NCBI GenBank assembly: GCA_019722365.1
Contig: JADFUC010001841.1
Coordinates: 1-64,000, forward strand
Length of the DNA: 64,000 bases
Reading direction: 5' to 3'
From: Lithospermum erythrorhizon
Lineage: Eukaryota; Streptophyta; Magnoliopsida; Boraginales; Boraginaceae
In this document: piece after piece, positions 34,201 through 45,589 of the stretch
Layout: each line of letters opens with the position of its first letter
Numbering within the stretch: position 1 is the first letter of the stretch
Notes under the pieces: generated by a model
What the model saw: the letters and a program-made list of their open reading frames with translations, nothing else
Told to the model about the DNA's origin: nothing
Database searches by the model: none
Position numbers and translations under genes: made by a program

Positions 34201-35559
34201 TTCTTTCTCGTACTACTAAAAATTGACTTCCTGTTTCAAACTTTTAATAATCTGAGGATGTCATTAAATTTAATAAGAATTTAAAATTAATTAATTTAAT
34301 ATTATTTTTTATTAAATTTATTTGCTTTGATAATTAATTATTTTAAAAATTGAATACAATAACATCTTATCAAAATTCTTAAATTATTTTTAAGTTAAAT
34401 TCTTAATTTAATTTTATCCTCTTAATCAAATCAAAAGGGCAAGGAATATTATGCATAAGTAAGTAACTTAATAACTTATGCATGGTGCATAAGTAAATCT
34501 CGCTTGGGTCCCATTACACGTGTTGGTCGTCAATGGCTCTTATCTGGCAATGCAATAGCAATGACAAAGTAGATCAATTTCTCGCCGTCAACCTTAGTGA
34601 CAATCGACGAAACTACTTCGCGTTATTCCCATTTTCTTAAATGACTTTCTCCTTGATAAATAAATGCCATGCGTCTTTCTCTTGATTGTTGTTTAGACTT
34701 AAATAGCATCGATTTTGTCGGTAATCGGCTACATCTCTTGATCATGATTACGCCCCAAAATTTAATTAGGATTTAATCTTTTATTTTACTATTGATCCAT
34801 TCTCCTAATATCACTCAATTTCTTCCATATTTGAATTTATTAATTTCAATGTTCAATGGTTTATATGTAATTTTAGTAATTAAAACTGAAATCATTCTTT
34901 TGGATATTGTAACTACTTTCTTTCTGATTTATTTGTATTTGTTATATTGTTTCTTTTGATCTTTCCATATTTGTGGGATTCTTTTTTTTTTGTAAGAGTA
35001 ATGAATTGGATCTTGATGCGAATTTAAGAGTTTGGGTTCTTTATTTATAATAAAGTTGACCTTTTTTTTTTTATCTATTTCAGTATTGCTTTTGATCTTT
35101 CTATAGCTTAGGTGGTCTTTTTGTATGAGAGTTGAATTGGATTGTTGATGAAAATTAAAGAATTTGGGTTCTTTGTTAATTGAGTTGTTGTCTCTTGTTT
35201 AGGTTATAGTTAAAAATTATTTGAACTTTTGAGTTTGAAATTCAAATCTTTAATGTTATTAATCTGTTTAGCTGATCTAGTGATCTGTTAATAAACTTGT
35301 AATATCGGATTCTGGTTGTATGTTAATTCTTTGTTCAGTTAAGGAAGAGTTTTGCTACTAAAAAAGTTGAATTTTTTGAAGTTCCATGATGATCAAGTAA
35401 TTTTTTTTTATTTTTTTTTTATTGAATGTCTTGTAATTTGAAGTGAAATGGTGTTGTATCTTGTAAGTTTGGTCACTGCGAGCTACTCCAAGGTTATGGC
35501 AGCTCCAATATTTTCTACTATTTTTTGTTTGTTAACGCGTTCTCGTCTTTGCTCGAGCA
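34201..35559. other. Intergenic DNA, possibly an orphan 5' leader
   Basis: AT-rich without long frames. Between 34,500 and 34,760 the composition changes: a gene-leader-like segment (TCTCGCCGTCAACC, CTTTCTCCTTGATAAATAAATGCC) ends near TTTTGTCG/GTAATC. T-rich, intron-like DNA follows (34,800-35,450). This looks like a promoter, untranslated exon and start of a 5' intron, but no coding exon follows in the window. The reading is speculative. Confidence 0.25.
34953..35182 (+). repeat. Tandem duplication, period 136 bp
   Basis: CTTTTGATCTTTCCATATTTG (34,953) recurs as CTTTTGATCTTTCTATAGCTT (35,089). Both are followed by a GAATTGGATCTTGATG / GAATTGGATTGTTGATG segment and then AGAGTTTGGGTTCTTT / AGAATTTGGGTTCTTT. 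Confidence 0.8.
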
Positions 35560-36090
35560 ATAAAACCATTAAACACATGTATTGGTGATTTTCACATATA
35601 CTATTAGGCTATATAAGAGATTTTGAATGGTTTGAGATGATTATATAGTCGTAATTCTTGAAAACAAATTAAGCAACTGTCCCAATGATTTTCACATATA
35701 TATTCTAGAAACCATTAGGCTATACAAAAGGTTTTGAATGGTTTGAGATCATTATATAGACATAATTTACTAAAAACCATTAAACATGTGTATTGGTTTT
35801 CACATATATATTTCAGCCAGATTAGAGGTATCTGAGGTTTTGAATGGTTTGAGATGATTATATAGACATAATTTACTAAAAACCATTAAACACATCCAAT
35901 GGTTTTCACATATATATTTTAGAAACCATTAGGCTATCCAAGAGGTTTTGAATGGTTTGAGATGATTATATAGGCATAATTTACTAAAAATCTAATGGTT
36001 TTGACATATATATATTTCATAAACCATTGAAATTTATCTAAGAAGGTTTTGAATGGTTTGAGATGATTATATAGTCATAATTTCTTGAAA
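35560..36090 (+). repeat. Tandem array, 5 units of about 106 bp
   Basis: The core TTTTGAATGGTTTGAGATGA (with one ATCA variant) occurs at 35,621, 35,732, 35,838, 35,946 and 36,047 (spacings 111, 106, 108, 101), followed each time by TTATATAG. Units also share AAACCATTA, TGGTTTTCACATATATAT and TTAGGCTAT segments. Plus-strand frames are closed by stops, so it is non-coding. It lies about 1.6 kb downstream of the kinase stop codon. Confidence 0.92.
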
Positions 36091-38289
36091 AATTGTAAAT
36101 AATACCATTAATTCTTTCCCGAGTTTGTAATCATAACAATTATTAAACAAATTAAACTAATTAACTTCATTAAATGATTTTACACCCATGCGCTTTCACA
36201 TGAAACCATTACCCCGGAAATCGTGGAGCATAATTTAGTTCAAGAGCTTGCAAAACCTAGAGGCAATCAACGAAGGTATAAATTACAACAAAAATCCTTT
36301 AAGTAGTAAATTAATCAAACCACAAGAACAATTTTGAATATTTGGACTTTGGAGCTTTTTAATTAGTTGAAACAAAAAATTTAGTTCAAAATTACATACT
36401 GCGCCATTAATTGCCCATGGGATTCAATCATACAAAACAATTACCAAAACAATTAGGCATAATTTTACTTTAAAATTACGTACTAACACCATTCTATTCA
36501 CTTCCTAAAGTTTTAATCATGTAACACGTACAAACAAAAATAAAAAATTTGATAAATTCAAAATATAATTCTAGGGAACTAGTACCTTGAGTAAGTAAAT
36601 TTCTAGTGTCGAGCTGGTGAAGTTGAGCTAGCAAAATTAGGTAAAATTCCAGAGAATCAAACAGATATTAGTGAGAAAATTAAGGAATGTGAACGAAAAT
36701 GGTTTACAATTTTTTGGTAAGCAATACGGTGATATTTTTTATTAAAAATTGGGGCTTGTGATCGGCCTGCTTGATGGCCCCGAAAACTAAACACTACGCG
36801 ACTGCTGCGTAAGCAATAAGAATGCAAGTAACCACTTAGTTTCCTTGGCATCCAAACCGATATGCTTCCTTCTATTACTTTAACAAAATCAAATAAAAGA
36901 CCTATTTATGGTTTGTTGTAAATTATTTTTTCAATAGGTATCAATTTGTCATTTTATGGATTAGGTTGGATGTGTTGTTATTAGGACTATTTGCTAATAG
37001 ACTCTGGTATGTGATTTATGTGATGGGCTAGTTTCGTTAATGGAGCATGCTTATGTCGGACCAATCGGAAGTGATTAAATCTACTTTTAAATATTTTCCC
37101 CCATAATTCTCCGAACATTTTATTCCGTAATGTTACTTAATGACTTTTTATAATTTATTTAATAATATGTATTATTTATTTGTCTATTGTAGTATTATTT
37201 TTGTTTAATACTATTTATCTAATAAGACTCCAGATAAAAATACAAAAGACTTGTGTCAAGTTAGGTGTATGAAGGAAGAAGAATGAAACATATTAGTAAG
37301 AGAAAATGACTCAATGACCGTTGGAAGACATACTTTCTTAGTTTTTAGCTTCTTTTATTTGGAAGTACGCTTTGGATTACTTGACTTAGTAGGAATGAAG
37401 CAATTTTCAATCATGAAAGATCCTTGACTAGCTGGTTTGGGGCGTATTCCTGAAGCTTATACGGAATGTGCCGTCAGCCTTGAAATGAATTAAATCTTGT
37501 CGCTCTTAGAGGTAGAAACTTACCTCGAAACGAAGCCGGAGCTTTGATGCATCCCGCTTTCCTTTTCGATTCACCCTCCCAATTGATCATGAATCGGTGT
37601 ATCGTAGAAGTTGCGAAAGAATGCGAGATATCGCTTGACATATCAAATATGATAAACGAAATGGCTCATGGCTCACTTTTTCCTCACGAAGGGGAATTGG
37701 ACAATTATAGAAGAGACTATCTTATTGCTTGTGATGATAATATTTAATGTGAATGACTTAAACATATTTTTAACTTTTCATCGCTTCGGAGTAAAATTTA
37801 TTCTGTTATCATACTTAATACCAAGACTTCAGATTATCGTATAGTTTTTTATTCTTACCCGATTTTTTGTTTTCTCGTGTTTATGTAAGAGCATTATCGA
37901 GTTATCAAAAATGTAAGAAGAGAATGAGATGCGAACCTTCACGAGGGATCTCGAAATTGCGAAGTTTTTTGGCGGCTCCTGCCCAGTGTTGAATGTTTGC
38001 GAAATTTGGCAGATACATTATTATTAGTGACTTTAATATTATTTCTTTTGATTATGAATATGTAATAGGTGGAAAGGCTCCACACATTTATTTTCTGGTT
38101 AATATATGACATTATTTATAAAAAATAATAATAATTGGTTAAGCTAGTAACCGTGTACTTTTTCTTCCAACCTTGTATCTTAACTACAAGTAATAGTAAT
38201 CCGTTTATTTCAAATAATAAATATTTTTTAACACAAATATTTTGTCAAGGAACTATAAATTTCCTTAAGAGGTATAATTAATTATGTAA
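36091..38289. other. Intergenic DNA, no certain gene
   Basis: Mostly AT-rich. A weak repeated theme (AAATTACATACTGCGCCATTA at about 36,390, AAATTACGTACTAACACCATT at about 36,473) suggests degenerate repeats. A GC-richer block at about 36,740-36,860 has short frames without domains. One open frame at 37,500-37,747 is listed separately. Confidence 0.4.
37499..37747 (+). CDS. Unrecognised open frame, possible gene fragment
   Basis: From about 37,499 the frame reads LVALRGRNLPRNEAGALMHP, then AFLFDSPSQLIMNRCIVEVA, then KECEISLDISNMINEMAHGS, ending ..YLIACDDNI at a TAA. An internal ATG is at 37,547. It has balanced amino-acid composition and GC content above its surroundings, unlike chance frames nearby. 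The upstream frame has stops, and no family comes to mind. It could be the last exon of a degraded gene or a transposon fragment. I assign no function. Confidence 0.2.
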   Translation, partial: VALRGRNLPRNEAGALMHPAFLFDSPSQLIMNRCIVEVAKECEISLDISNMINEMAHGSLFPHEGELDNYRRDYLIACDDNI

Positions 38290-38470
38290 TAACTTGGATT
38301 CGTACTAATATTATTGTAAGAGTATACTAGTTGCTCGATTGGATTATTTTGAGGAGAAATCAAAATTTCGAGAAGTTGAATAATTGTCAACACGAATCGA
38401 AGAAAAAAATTAAGGGGAGAAATGGAATCGTAGAATGTTGGGGGAAAAGGTTGAGTACGCTATTTTCCTG
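38290..38470 (+). repeat. LTR 5'-end fragment (plus)
   Basis: GTAATAACTTGGATTCGTAC, then GAGTATACTAGTTGCTCGATTGG, then GAGGAGAAATCAAAATTTCGAG is the same sequence that starts the LTR at 43,809. About 180 bp is present; it then stops and is followed, after about 170 bp, by an inverted copy of the same LTR start. Confidence 0.75.
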
Positions 38471-38639
38471 GGCCTTGGTTGAGGTACATTTGAGGGTAGT
38501 GGATTGGCCCGATGGTATGGGGCGTCTTACCGTTTTAATTGTCGATCTTACCGTTACAACTGCACTTAAACCAATGAAACTTTCAAATATCCAGCATTCA
38601 CACTCAAAATTATATTACCCGTTAATATCGTTACGTTCA

Positions 38640-38812
38640 TTCTGACTTTAAAATTCTAAATACCGAAATGTAGTACCCAGGCAGGTCGTTGTATTTTATT
38701 TATTTCAACTTCGAATTTTATTTTATTTTATTTTTCCTCGAAATAATCCACCGAGCAACTAGTGTACTATTCACAGTAATATTATTAGTATGGAAACGGA
38801 TTATTACAATCT
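38640..38812 (-). repeat. LTR 5'-end fragment (minus)
   Basis: The reverse complement matches the LTR start at 43,809-43,970 (TATTTAGAATTTTAAAGT, CTAGTTGCTCGGTGG). It faces the plus fragment at 38,290-38,470, forming a small hairpin-like inverted repeat with a spacer of about 170 bp. Confidence 0.75.
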
Positions 38813-40320
38813 ACCCACCTTATAAAGAATTTCATCCTCGAAATTTAGTCAAACTAAACGCATTGCTTGTCTCCCCCTGATATTTTCTTATTATCTAATA
38901 TCGTAATACTTTATCTTAGATAGTCCATCCATATTTACCGCTGACTTTACACACTTTCCTTGCTTTATATGACCTCAATTATTGCCCGATCTCACAAATA
39001 CTACTAAGGCTACATGACAGCGACATCAAATTTCCTTATCGCGCTTTTGTTAATAATTTCGCCTTGAATCACTAGCTAACGTTAACTTGTTGATTTATGT
39101 CCTTATGACTTTTATACCTCCACGAGAAATCTTATGGTTTCTTGACATTACAGCTGCGTAACCTTTAATTTAATCTTATCGGCTGATAGATCGGTGCTGC
39201 ATGTACCCCAGTCGTAACCTTTAATATACTTATGCAGCTCGTGACCCCACTTGATCAACATTACTTCGATTCTAGCTCCCATGAGGTCTATAAGTCCCTC
39301 TTTGTTTAATTCTCCTTTATTATAAGTCATTTATTCACTCTGAGCTCGTTATTAATGTATTCTCTTTCCGTACTCTTATTACATTATCCACTAAATTAAC
39401 TTTAAATATTCCACCTCGACCCAATCGCGTCTCCTTTATCGTTCGCTTAGAAGTTTAAACTTCATTTTCATCTTATTCTGACAGCAACTTGCTCATACCA
39501 CACCCAATAAATACCGAGTCCATGTTCACGCGGCAGAATGATGCGATTATTACTTATCCTGATTACTCACAGTATCTGAAACGATTCATAATTGTTTTAA
39601 GTTCCAACATCTTACACAGCGATCAAATGCTAATCCGTAAGTACATGTCACTAAAATCCTCCTCAGTAACCTTTTAATACCCTTAAGTTCATCTGATTGC
39701 ACCAGCTTTATCACCAGAAACTTTAAATTCAACACCCGAAGTCCGCTTTCGATAACTTCCCGATGCCGTCGGTCTACTCGTAAATTCTCAAACATATTGT
39801 CCACATTTCATCTAAATAGGTTTCAGCCAGGAGTTTAAATCCTCGAGAATAACCGTTGAATTATCCGCAGATAAACTCCAACCGCTGAACTCTTCTTAAA
39901 CATTATTAACGGATGAGCTATTTCTTTTCTTATTCGGCTTTCGATTTGTATCCGCTGCACTTGCTCACCGTTTAAATTCGAACGCCGTTACACGTTTTCT
40001 TGTAATCAGCATCTTATTTGGCCGGTAACCTTGCTTATAACCCATTGATATTCTTTACAATTGACCTCGGTATATCTTATGGTAATTATACGTAACTGCA
40101 TTCTAAATTTTACTCCGCCCGTAAGAGTGCAATTTATCATTTCTGCCGCGGCGTCGATTATTGAGCGCTCCCGATATCTATATAATTATTTAAATATCTC
40201 ATAATATTTACGATATCATACATCATATTCTAAACCACCAACATGTCTTTGTTTCAATATAACCGGTTATATACGTATAAGCAACCCATTACGTCACGTT
40301 ATCGGTGTTCTTCGATGAAT
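38813..40320 (-). mobile_element. Non-coding internal 3' region of a Gypsy-like element (minus)
   Basis: Read on the minus strand it begins with the terminal gene end and polypurine region (GAGGATGAAATTC...AAGGTGGGTAGATTGTAATA, near 38,810-38,850). It is the inverted counterpart of 42,390-43,808: shared landmarks include GGTTATATTGAAACAA..GACATG (40,250 here, 42,390 there) and GGTTTAGAATATGATGTATGATATCG. No domain is readable in either copy, as in a large non-autonomous (LARD-type) retrotransposon or one with a long non-coding 3' part. Confidence 0.65.
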
Positions 40321-40329
40321 TATTAAATA

Positions 40330-42029
40330 TCTTGAATTGCAGTGAGATATTATCGCTTTGCTATATTTGTTATCGGTGTTGGCCTTATACTTCGGTATAT
40401 GCGGTGAGATCTATTATAACTTTGCTATGTGCGTTGGCCGATTGTTGGCGCGTAAGCATTGCATAAGTGCGGTGAGATCTATTATCAACAACATTGTGCA
40501 TTATTGGTGTTGGCCTTATACTACCGGTATATGGCGGTGTTTATCGGCGATTGGTCAAATGTCACTGCCAGTAGACGGATTGGCGTATGCGCGATAGAGA
40601 TTGGTATAGTTGTGGAGATATGAGTGATAGATGGTTTTGATGACTAGAGTTATAGTCGTTGTTGATGCAATGATTTTAATGCAGGTGATGGTGTGCTTAT
40701 TGAGACTTTGTATTATATCTTGACATGTTGTTTAAATTTTCTATAGTGTTGTATGATCCGTTTTATGACTCGTTTATTGGTTATATGGATATTGTGTGAC
40801 TATATTAGATGTTGCCATGATGAAATTATGTCGAATTAGGTTTTCGGTTGGGTTATTGATAATATTAGCAGATTTTTCTTGTGGATCCCCAGGTTGGGTA
40901 TAAATCGTTATACATCCTTTAAGGTTAAAAGTTGAGTTGGTTAATGGTGAGAGAGATAACTTTTGAATGAAGCAATGAAATGCATAAATTATAAAGCAGT
41001 TAAATGGCAATCTATATATGATGTTGATGATATTTTATATATAGTGGAAAGTTGGATTCAAAAGTGTTAGTATATAAGTTGTATGATATAACCCTGACGT
41101 TGGTACATTTGAGGTAGATAAGTTCCGTATATTAAATGAAGAATTTGGGGAGATAATTGATATTTAAGCTATCATGATTTAAGATATCGTTGCTCGGTTG
41201 ATAATGCGATTTGGAGGTTAGCATAATAAGCGTTTAGATGTCGCCCAGGAGGTGTATGACTATAGTGGGAAGTAGCGGCTTTTAAGGTGAGCCCAAAGAT
41301 AAGTGGATTTGAGTTGTGTATGCTTGAGTTATGAGATATTGAGATATATGTTTGAGTTGTTGTATGTTTGGAGAGTTGTATATTATGTCGGAAGTGGTTA
41401 TACTCGAAAGATAACAAATAGAGAGATGTCTCTAACTTGTGATTAAAGGTGTATGCTTGTGAGTAAGTTGTTGGCGTGGTGTGGATTTGTCGGTGTTAAT
41501 CGGAGGCGGCTGGGAAAGATTTATCTTTGTCGAAAGGAGCATAAAATATAACTTCTTGAGGTGGATAGTCGTTGAATTATCACTTTGTTTGTATGAGTGG
41601 TAGGTTAAGCTTACGTAATATTTGTATTATTAAACTTCCTAGGCGACTCCTATTTCCACATGGGCGGGCGTTTATGCCTGAGTTGTTGCGAGATGACCCG
41701 AGATGCGTTGGCCAGTGGCTAGCGTGCCGCGGAAGTGGCGATGGTGGTTTGAAGACCTCAGCTTGATCGTACTTTTATATTCTTTGGAGTTTTTTGTGCG
41801 TAATAATTATTGTTGTCTTGAGTTGTAAAGCAAAGTTGTTTTGATGTTGTATTTATATTATTACTTTTTCGGTTGTTGTAGTGTTGGTTAGTTAAGCGAT
41901 GGACGAGTTGGATTATTTTATTATCACGATTAAATGAAATCATTGTTTTTATCGTTGGTGACTGCGATTATTCGGGTTGATGTGATTACACGACCTGGGG
42001 GGGCCACTTTGGGGCGGAGTAAAGACACA
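40330..42029 (+). repeat. LTR family alpha, 3' part (plus)
   Basis: Matches the 3' part of the LTR at 55,700-56,985: CTTGTGGATCCCCAGGTTGG (about 40,878 and 55,860), AATTTGGGGGAGATAATT-like sequence (about 41,140 and 56,107), GGGCGGGCGTTTATGCCT (about 41,662 and 56,628), and the final GGGGCGGAGT tail. It ends at ..GACACA directly before a primer-binding site. The 5' half of the LTR is missing; the copy starts next to inverted internal sequence. Confidence 0.8.
40339..40560 (+). repeat. Tandem repeat in LTR alpha, about 65 bp x 3-4
   Basis: GC(A/G)GTGAGAT(A/C)TATTAT-type units begin at 40,339, 40,401 and 40,469, with a decayed unit near 40,534. The phrase TTGGCCTTATACT(T/A)C(C)GGTATATG occurs at 40,379 and 40,511. 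Other alpha LTR copies have a single unit (20,050-20,110 on the minus strand), so this copy is expanded. Confidence 0.7.
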
Positions 42030-42031
42030 AT

Positions 42032-42053
42032 TTTGGTATTAGAGCCTAGGTTT
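42032..42053 (+). other. Primer-binding site
   Basis: TTTGGTATTAGAGCCTAGGTTT follows the LTR end by two bases and matches the plant tRNA-Met-type primer-binding site with one mismatch in the core (GTATTAGAGC for GTATCAGAGC). It is the best preserved primer-binding site in the window. Confidence 0.85.
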
Positions 42054-43808
42054 ATGTTTTTTGCTTGGTGTGCTTTGTGTGGTTGTATTACTGCAGGTTT
42101 GAGTTGTAAGTGTGTTGTTGGCCTTGAGTCGTTCTCTGGTTTTGAGTCCATTTCTTTTACGAATCCGTTGGCGTGAGGGGGCGCCTTAGAAGATTTCGTT
42201 GACTCGCGTACGAGGGTCTTACGAGACTACTTTGAATTTTGTGTTCTTGTGGTGTTAATTGATTGAGATGTGTTATACTATGAGATGTGTGAACTGATTA
42301 TGTTAATATGATGTACGTTGAGCTATATGTATATATTGAGATGCGTAACTGGGTATAATATGGAGATCAGCACGATGGGTTGTTATATATATATGATGGG
42401 TTATATTGAAACAAGACATGTTATGGTTTAGAATATGATGTATGATATCGGAAATATTATGAGATATTTGGGGTGAAGTATATATTTTGGGAAGTGTATG
42501 CTTAATAGTAAGATGGGTGATAGAGTGATAATGAGACTTTTTATAGCGGGAGGTTATTAAGGATGAGTTGCGATAGGTAATATACGATATACTCGAGTGG
42601 AGTTATAAAGAATATCGATAGGTTTATAAGTAAGGATACCGGTTAAATAAGATGTGTGATTATGAAAATGTGAAGCGTAGGTTTGATCGAGAAATGGTAA
42701 AACAAGTCGGGGTGGATAATCGAAATTTGAATAAGAAAAAAGAGTTTAGAGTTCATCCAGTTAATAATGTTTAAATAAAATTCGATTGGTTGAGTGGAGT
42801 TTATCTTTGTGATAGTAATGATTATTCTTAGGATGTAAACTGCAGGTGAAGCACTGGAATGAAGATGTAGATGAATATGTTTGAGAATCTACGGGAGAAT
42901 AATTTATGTAGGAAGTTATTAAAGGGATTCCACTAGTGGAATTTGAAGTTGTTGATAAGTTGGTGCAATTGGGTGAACTTAAGGGTATTAAAAGGTTAGT
43001 TGAGGAGGATTTTGGTGACATGTACTTATGGGATTAGCATTTGACCGTGGTGTAAGATGTTGATCTTTAAAATAATTAAGAATTGGTCTTGTATACTTGG
43101 AGTAATTGGGGATAAGTAATACTGCGTTGTCTGTTGTGGAATATGGACGTGAGAGGATAGGGAAGGAGTAAGTCAGCGTTGTAATAAGATGAAAATGGAA
43201 GCTTAATCGTGTGGTGATAAAGATTGTGATTTGGGTTGAGGTGAATATTTGGGTGATGAGTTGATAATGCACATTTAGTACTACGGAAAGAAGATACATC
43301 TTTGCTAAATAATGAGTTAAGTAGTGAATAAATGGACTTATAATGGTGGAGAATTAAACAAAGCGGACTTATGAGTTATAAACGCATGGAGCTTAGTAAT
43401 TGATAATGTTGATTGTGATTGAAGGAGTTGAATAGAAGTTTGGCCCATAGGTTCGGTGGGGTATTATATAGGAGGGCTGGCGAATAGGCCGATAAGACTA
43501 AATTAGGGTGTGAAGTGTTCACCCCTTAGTGCATGTTGAATAAAGCCATAAGATTTCGTGGTATAAAAGTCATAAGGGCATAAACTCAGCGAGTTAATGT
43601 TAATTTGTGGATTCGAGGTGAAATTGTTAACAACGTGTGATAGTGAAGTGGGTGTTGGGGTTGTGAGTCTTAGTAGTGAGGGGATTAGCGTGTTTGAGGT
43701 GATATATAAAGTATGATGCTAGATAATAAGAAGTATTTGAAGGGGAGAGTTGTGGCGACAAAGAGTTTTTGAGTAAATTTTGAGGACGAAATTTTTATGG
43801 TGGGTAGA
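42054..43808 (+). mobile_element. Non-coding internal region between primer-binding site and LTR (LARD-like)
   Basis: About 1.75 kb lies between a primer-binding site and a polypurine tract/LTR start, yet no gag, protease, RT or integrase motif is readable on either strand. The last bases (TTTTGAGGACGAAATTTTTATGGTGGGTAG, 43,773-43,802) are the usual end of a Gypsy coding region plus polypurine tract. The middle is rich in GAGATGTG/TATATG words. It fits a non-autonomous deletion derivative. Confidence 0.6.
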
Positions 43809-45060
43809 TTGTAATAGCAGATTCGTACTAATGTGCTTGTAAGAGTGTACTAGATTGCTCGGTGGTTATTTTGAGGAGAAATCAAAATTTCGAGATTGAA
43901 TAATTGTCAGCCAGCGAATCGTCGGTTGGTAGTACGTTTGGTATTTAGAATTTTAAAGTTGTAATGGATGGAAGCTAAGTATTAGTTAGGTGGTAATATA
44001 ATTTGAGGATAGGAATGTTGATGTTGGAAGTTAGTTGTCGAGATAAGTTAAGCAGTATCGATTGACTTAAAGCGATCGGGTTCGCCCGTATAAAACTAAT
44101 GGAGCCCGACCAGCAACCCATGTAACCAACCCCGAGGGGCCCGAAAAGACAAAGGATGGAAACCTTGCTACTGCGTGATACCTTGATGAGCTCCCACGCT
44201 GATTTTTAATAGCGATTTCTCTTCCGTCTCATGACTTTGGACTGGAGATTTCTTGGAGAGTTTACCATGGCCGTTATAACTTTGATTCGAGTAAAAGGTC
44301 GGATCTTTTTTGTGAGTATTTAGAGTGAGTTCTTATGAGTTGACTTTTGTTGAGCATGGTCCCAATGCTACAATGGATTAGCAGGTTAAATTAGATTGTG
44401 CTTGAGTTGAAAATTCGTGTTTGATGTGGAATTTCGGATGTTTTAGAGACCATTGACTTTTTAGATTTTAGGTTGAGCTTGTTTTTATGAGATGTGTGAA
44501 TATAATTATTATCTAGGCTTAGATTATAGTATAGGAGATAATGATAATCGATATTTGGGAGTAGAAAATGTTATTATAGTTTGAGTTGACTTTGTGAGAG
44601 TTGATTTTGGGTTGACTTTTCTAAAATGTTGTTGAGAGGTATAAATATGTTATTGGACGCTTTATTGTGATTGTTTTGAGGTGGAAATTATGATTTATAA
44701 GTTGTTGGAGGAATATATGTTGAAATTAAAACATTAGATTTTGAGTAATGCTTGAGAACTTTTTGGGATTTGAGGTTGTTAGAAATGGGTTTGATTACTT
44801 GGAAAAGTTGATATTTTGGGTTGATTGAAATTGGTAGAAAATGTTAGTATTTTGGTTAAGGTGTTGACTGATTATGGGATTTACTGGGATAGTTGAAGTC
44901 GTCATTTTAATAGTCTTTGAAACATAAGTAGCAATCTATATTGAGTTGTTAATTTGTAACTAAAATGGGTTGAAAAATCGGGGAATTTAATTAAGATAAG
45001 GGGTTAAAATTGTTATGAGTAGTAATTGTATTCCAGGGTGTTTTGATTAGACGTGTGTGA
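43809..45060 (+). repeat. LTR family beta, 5' part (plus; left arm)
   Basis: Begins TGTAATAGCAGATTCGTACT right after a polypurine tract. It includes the GTTGACTTTT zone (44,340-44,640) and CTAGGCTTAGATTATAG (44,513). Its inverted counterpart is 62,640-63,856. It breaks off near 45,060, where inverted LTR sequence begins. Confidence 0.75.
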
Positions 45061-45550
45061 GGGAAAGGCAGATGGAACGCTTGAACTGGGCACCGTCTGC
45101 GAAATTGTAACTTGGCCGTAGCCAGCACGAGGTTAAGATCGTTAACAGCCTTGTCACCCAGCAAAGTCGGCGTCGATGGATCTGATAACAAAATATGACA
45201 CAAGCGACATCGTGAGAAACAAACTACTACTCTTCCGTGGTGGTGTTCTGACAGCCGCGTCAACCAAAATAATGAGCAACCAGAATCTGAAATCGCGAAT
45301 AATACGACGATGATATACTAGAAATCCAAAATACAATATAGGAAAAGTATGACTACCGGACGAAATCGATATAATACCCACTTAGCGCGGTCTACAGAAA
45401 TATACAAAAGCGACAACAAAGAAATGGTGATGAGGACTTCACATGCAGCGCGCTCGCCTATGATATCAGCGCGGCTATTGAAAGCAGGATCTCGGCCACC
45501 TCGGCGATCTCGATTTAGCAAGGTGGATGGAGTTTATCGGCCGATTATGA
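45060..45550 (-). repeat. LTR beta 3' end with primer-binding-site remnant (minus; left arm)
   Basis: The minus strand matches 62,150-62,610, which is an LTR tail with a primer-binding site. Shared words are CTAGTATATCATYGK (reverse of 45,310-45,325), GGATTTCTAGTATATC, and the AACCTCG tail. The 62.58-kb copy gives the boundary; here the site is badly decayed (about 45,075-45,110). Confidence 0.65.
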
Positions 45551-45589
45551 TGTTTTCCGTTGAGTATAAATCACGGGAATGCGAATGTG

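Noticed and set aside
35560..36090. CRISPR-like regular repeat
   Set aside because: Units are directly adjacent and diverged along their whole length, with no unique spacers; this is a plant tandem array.
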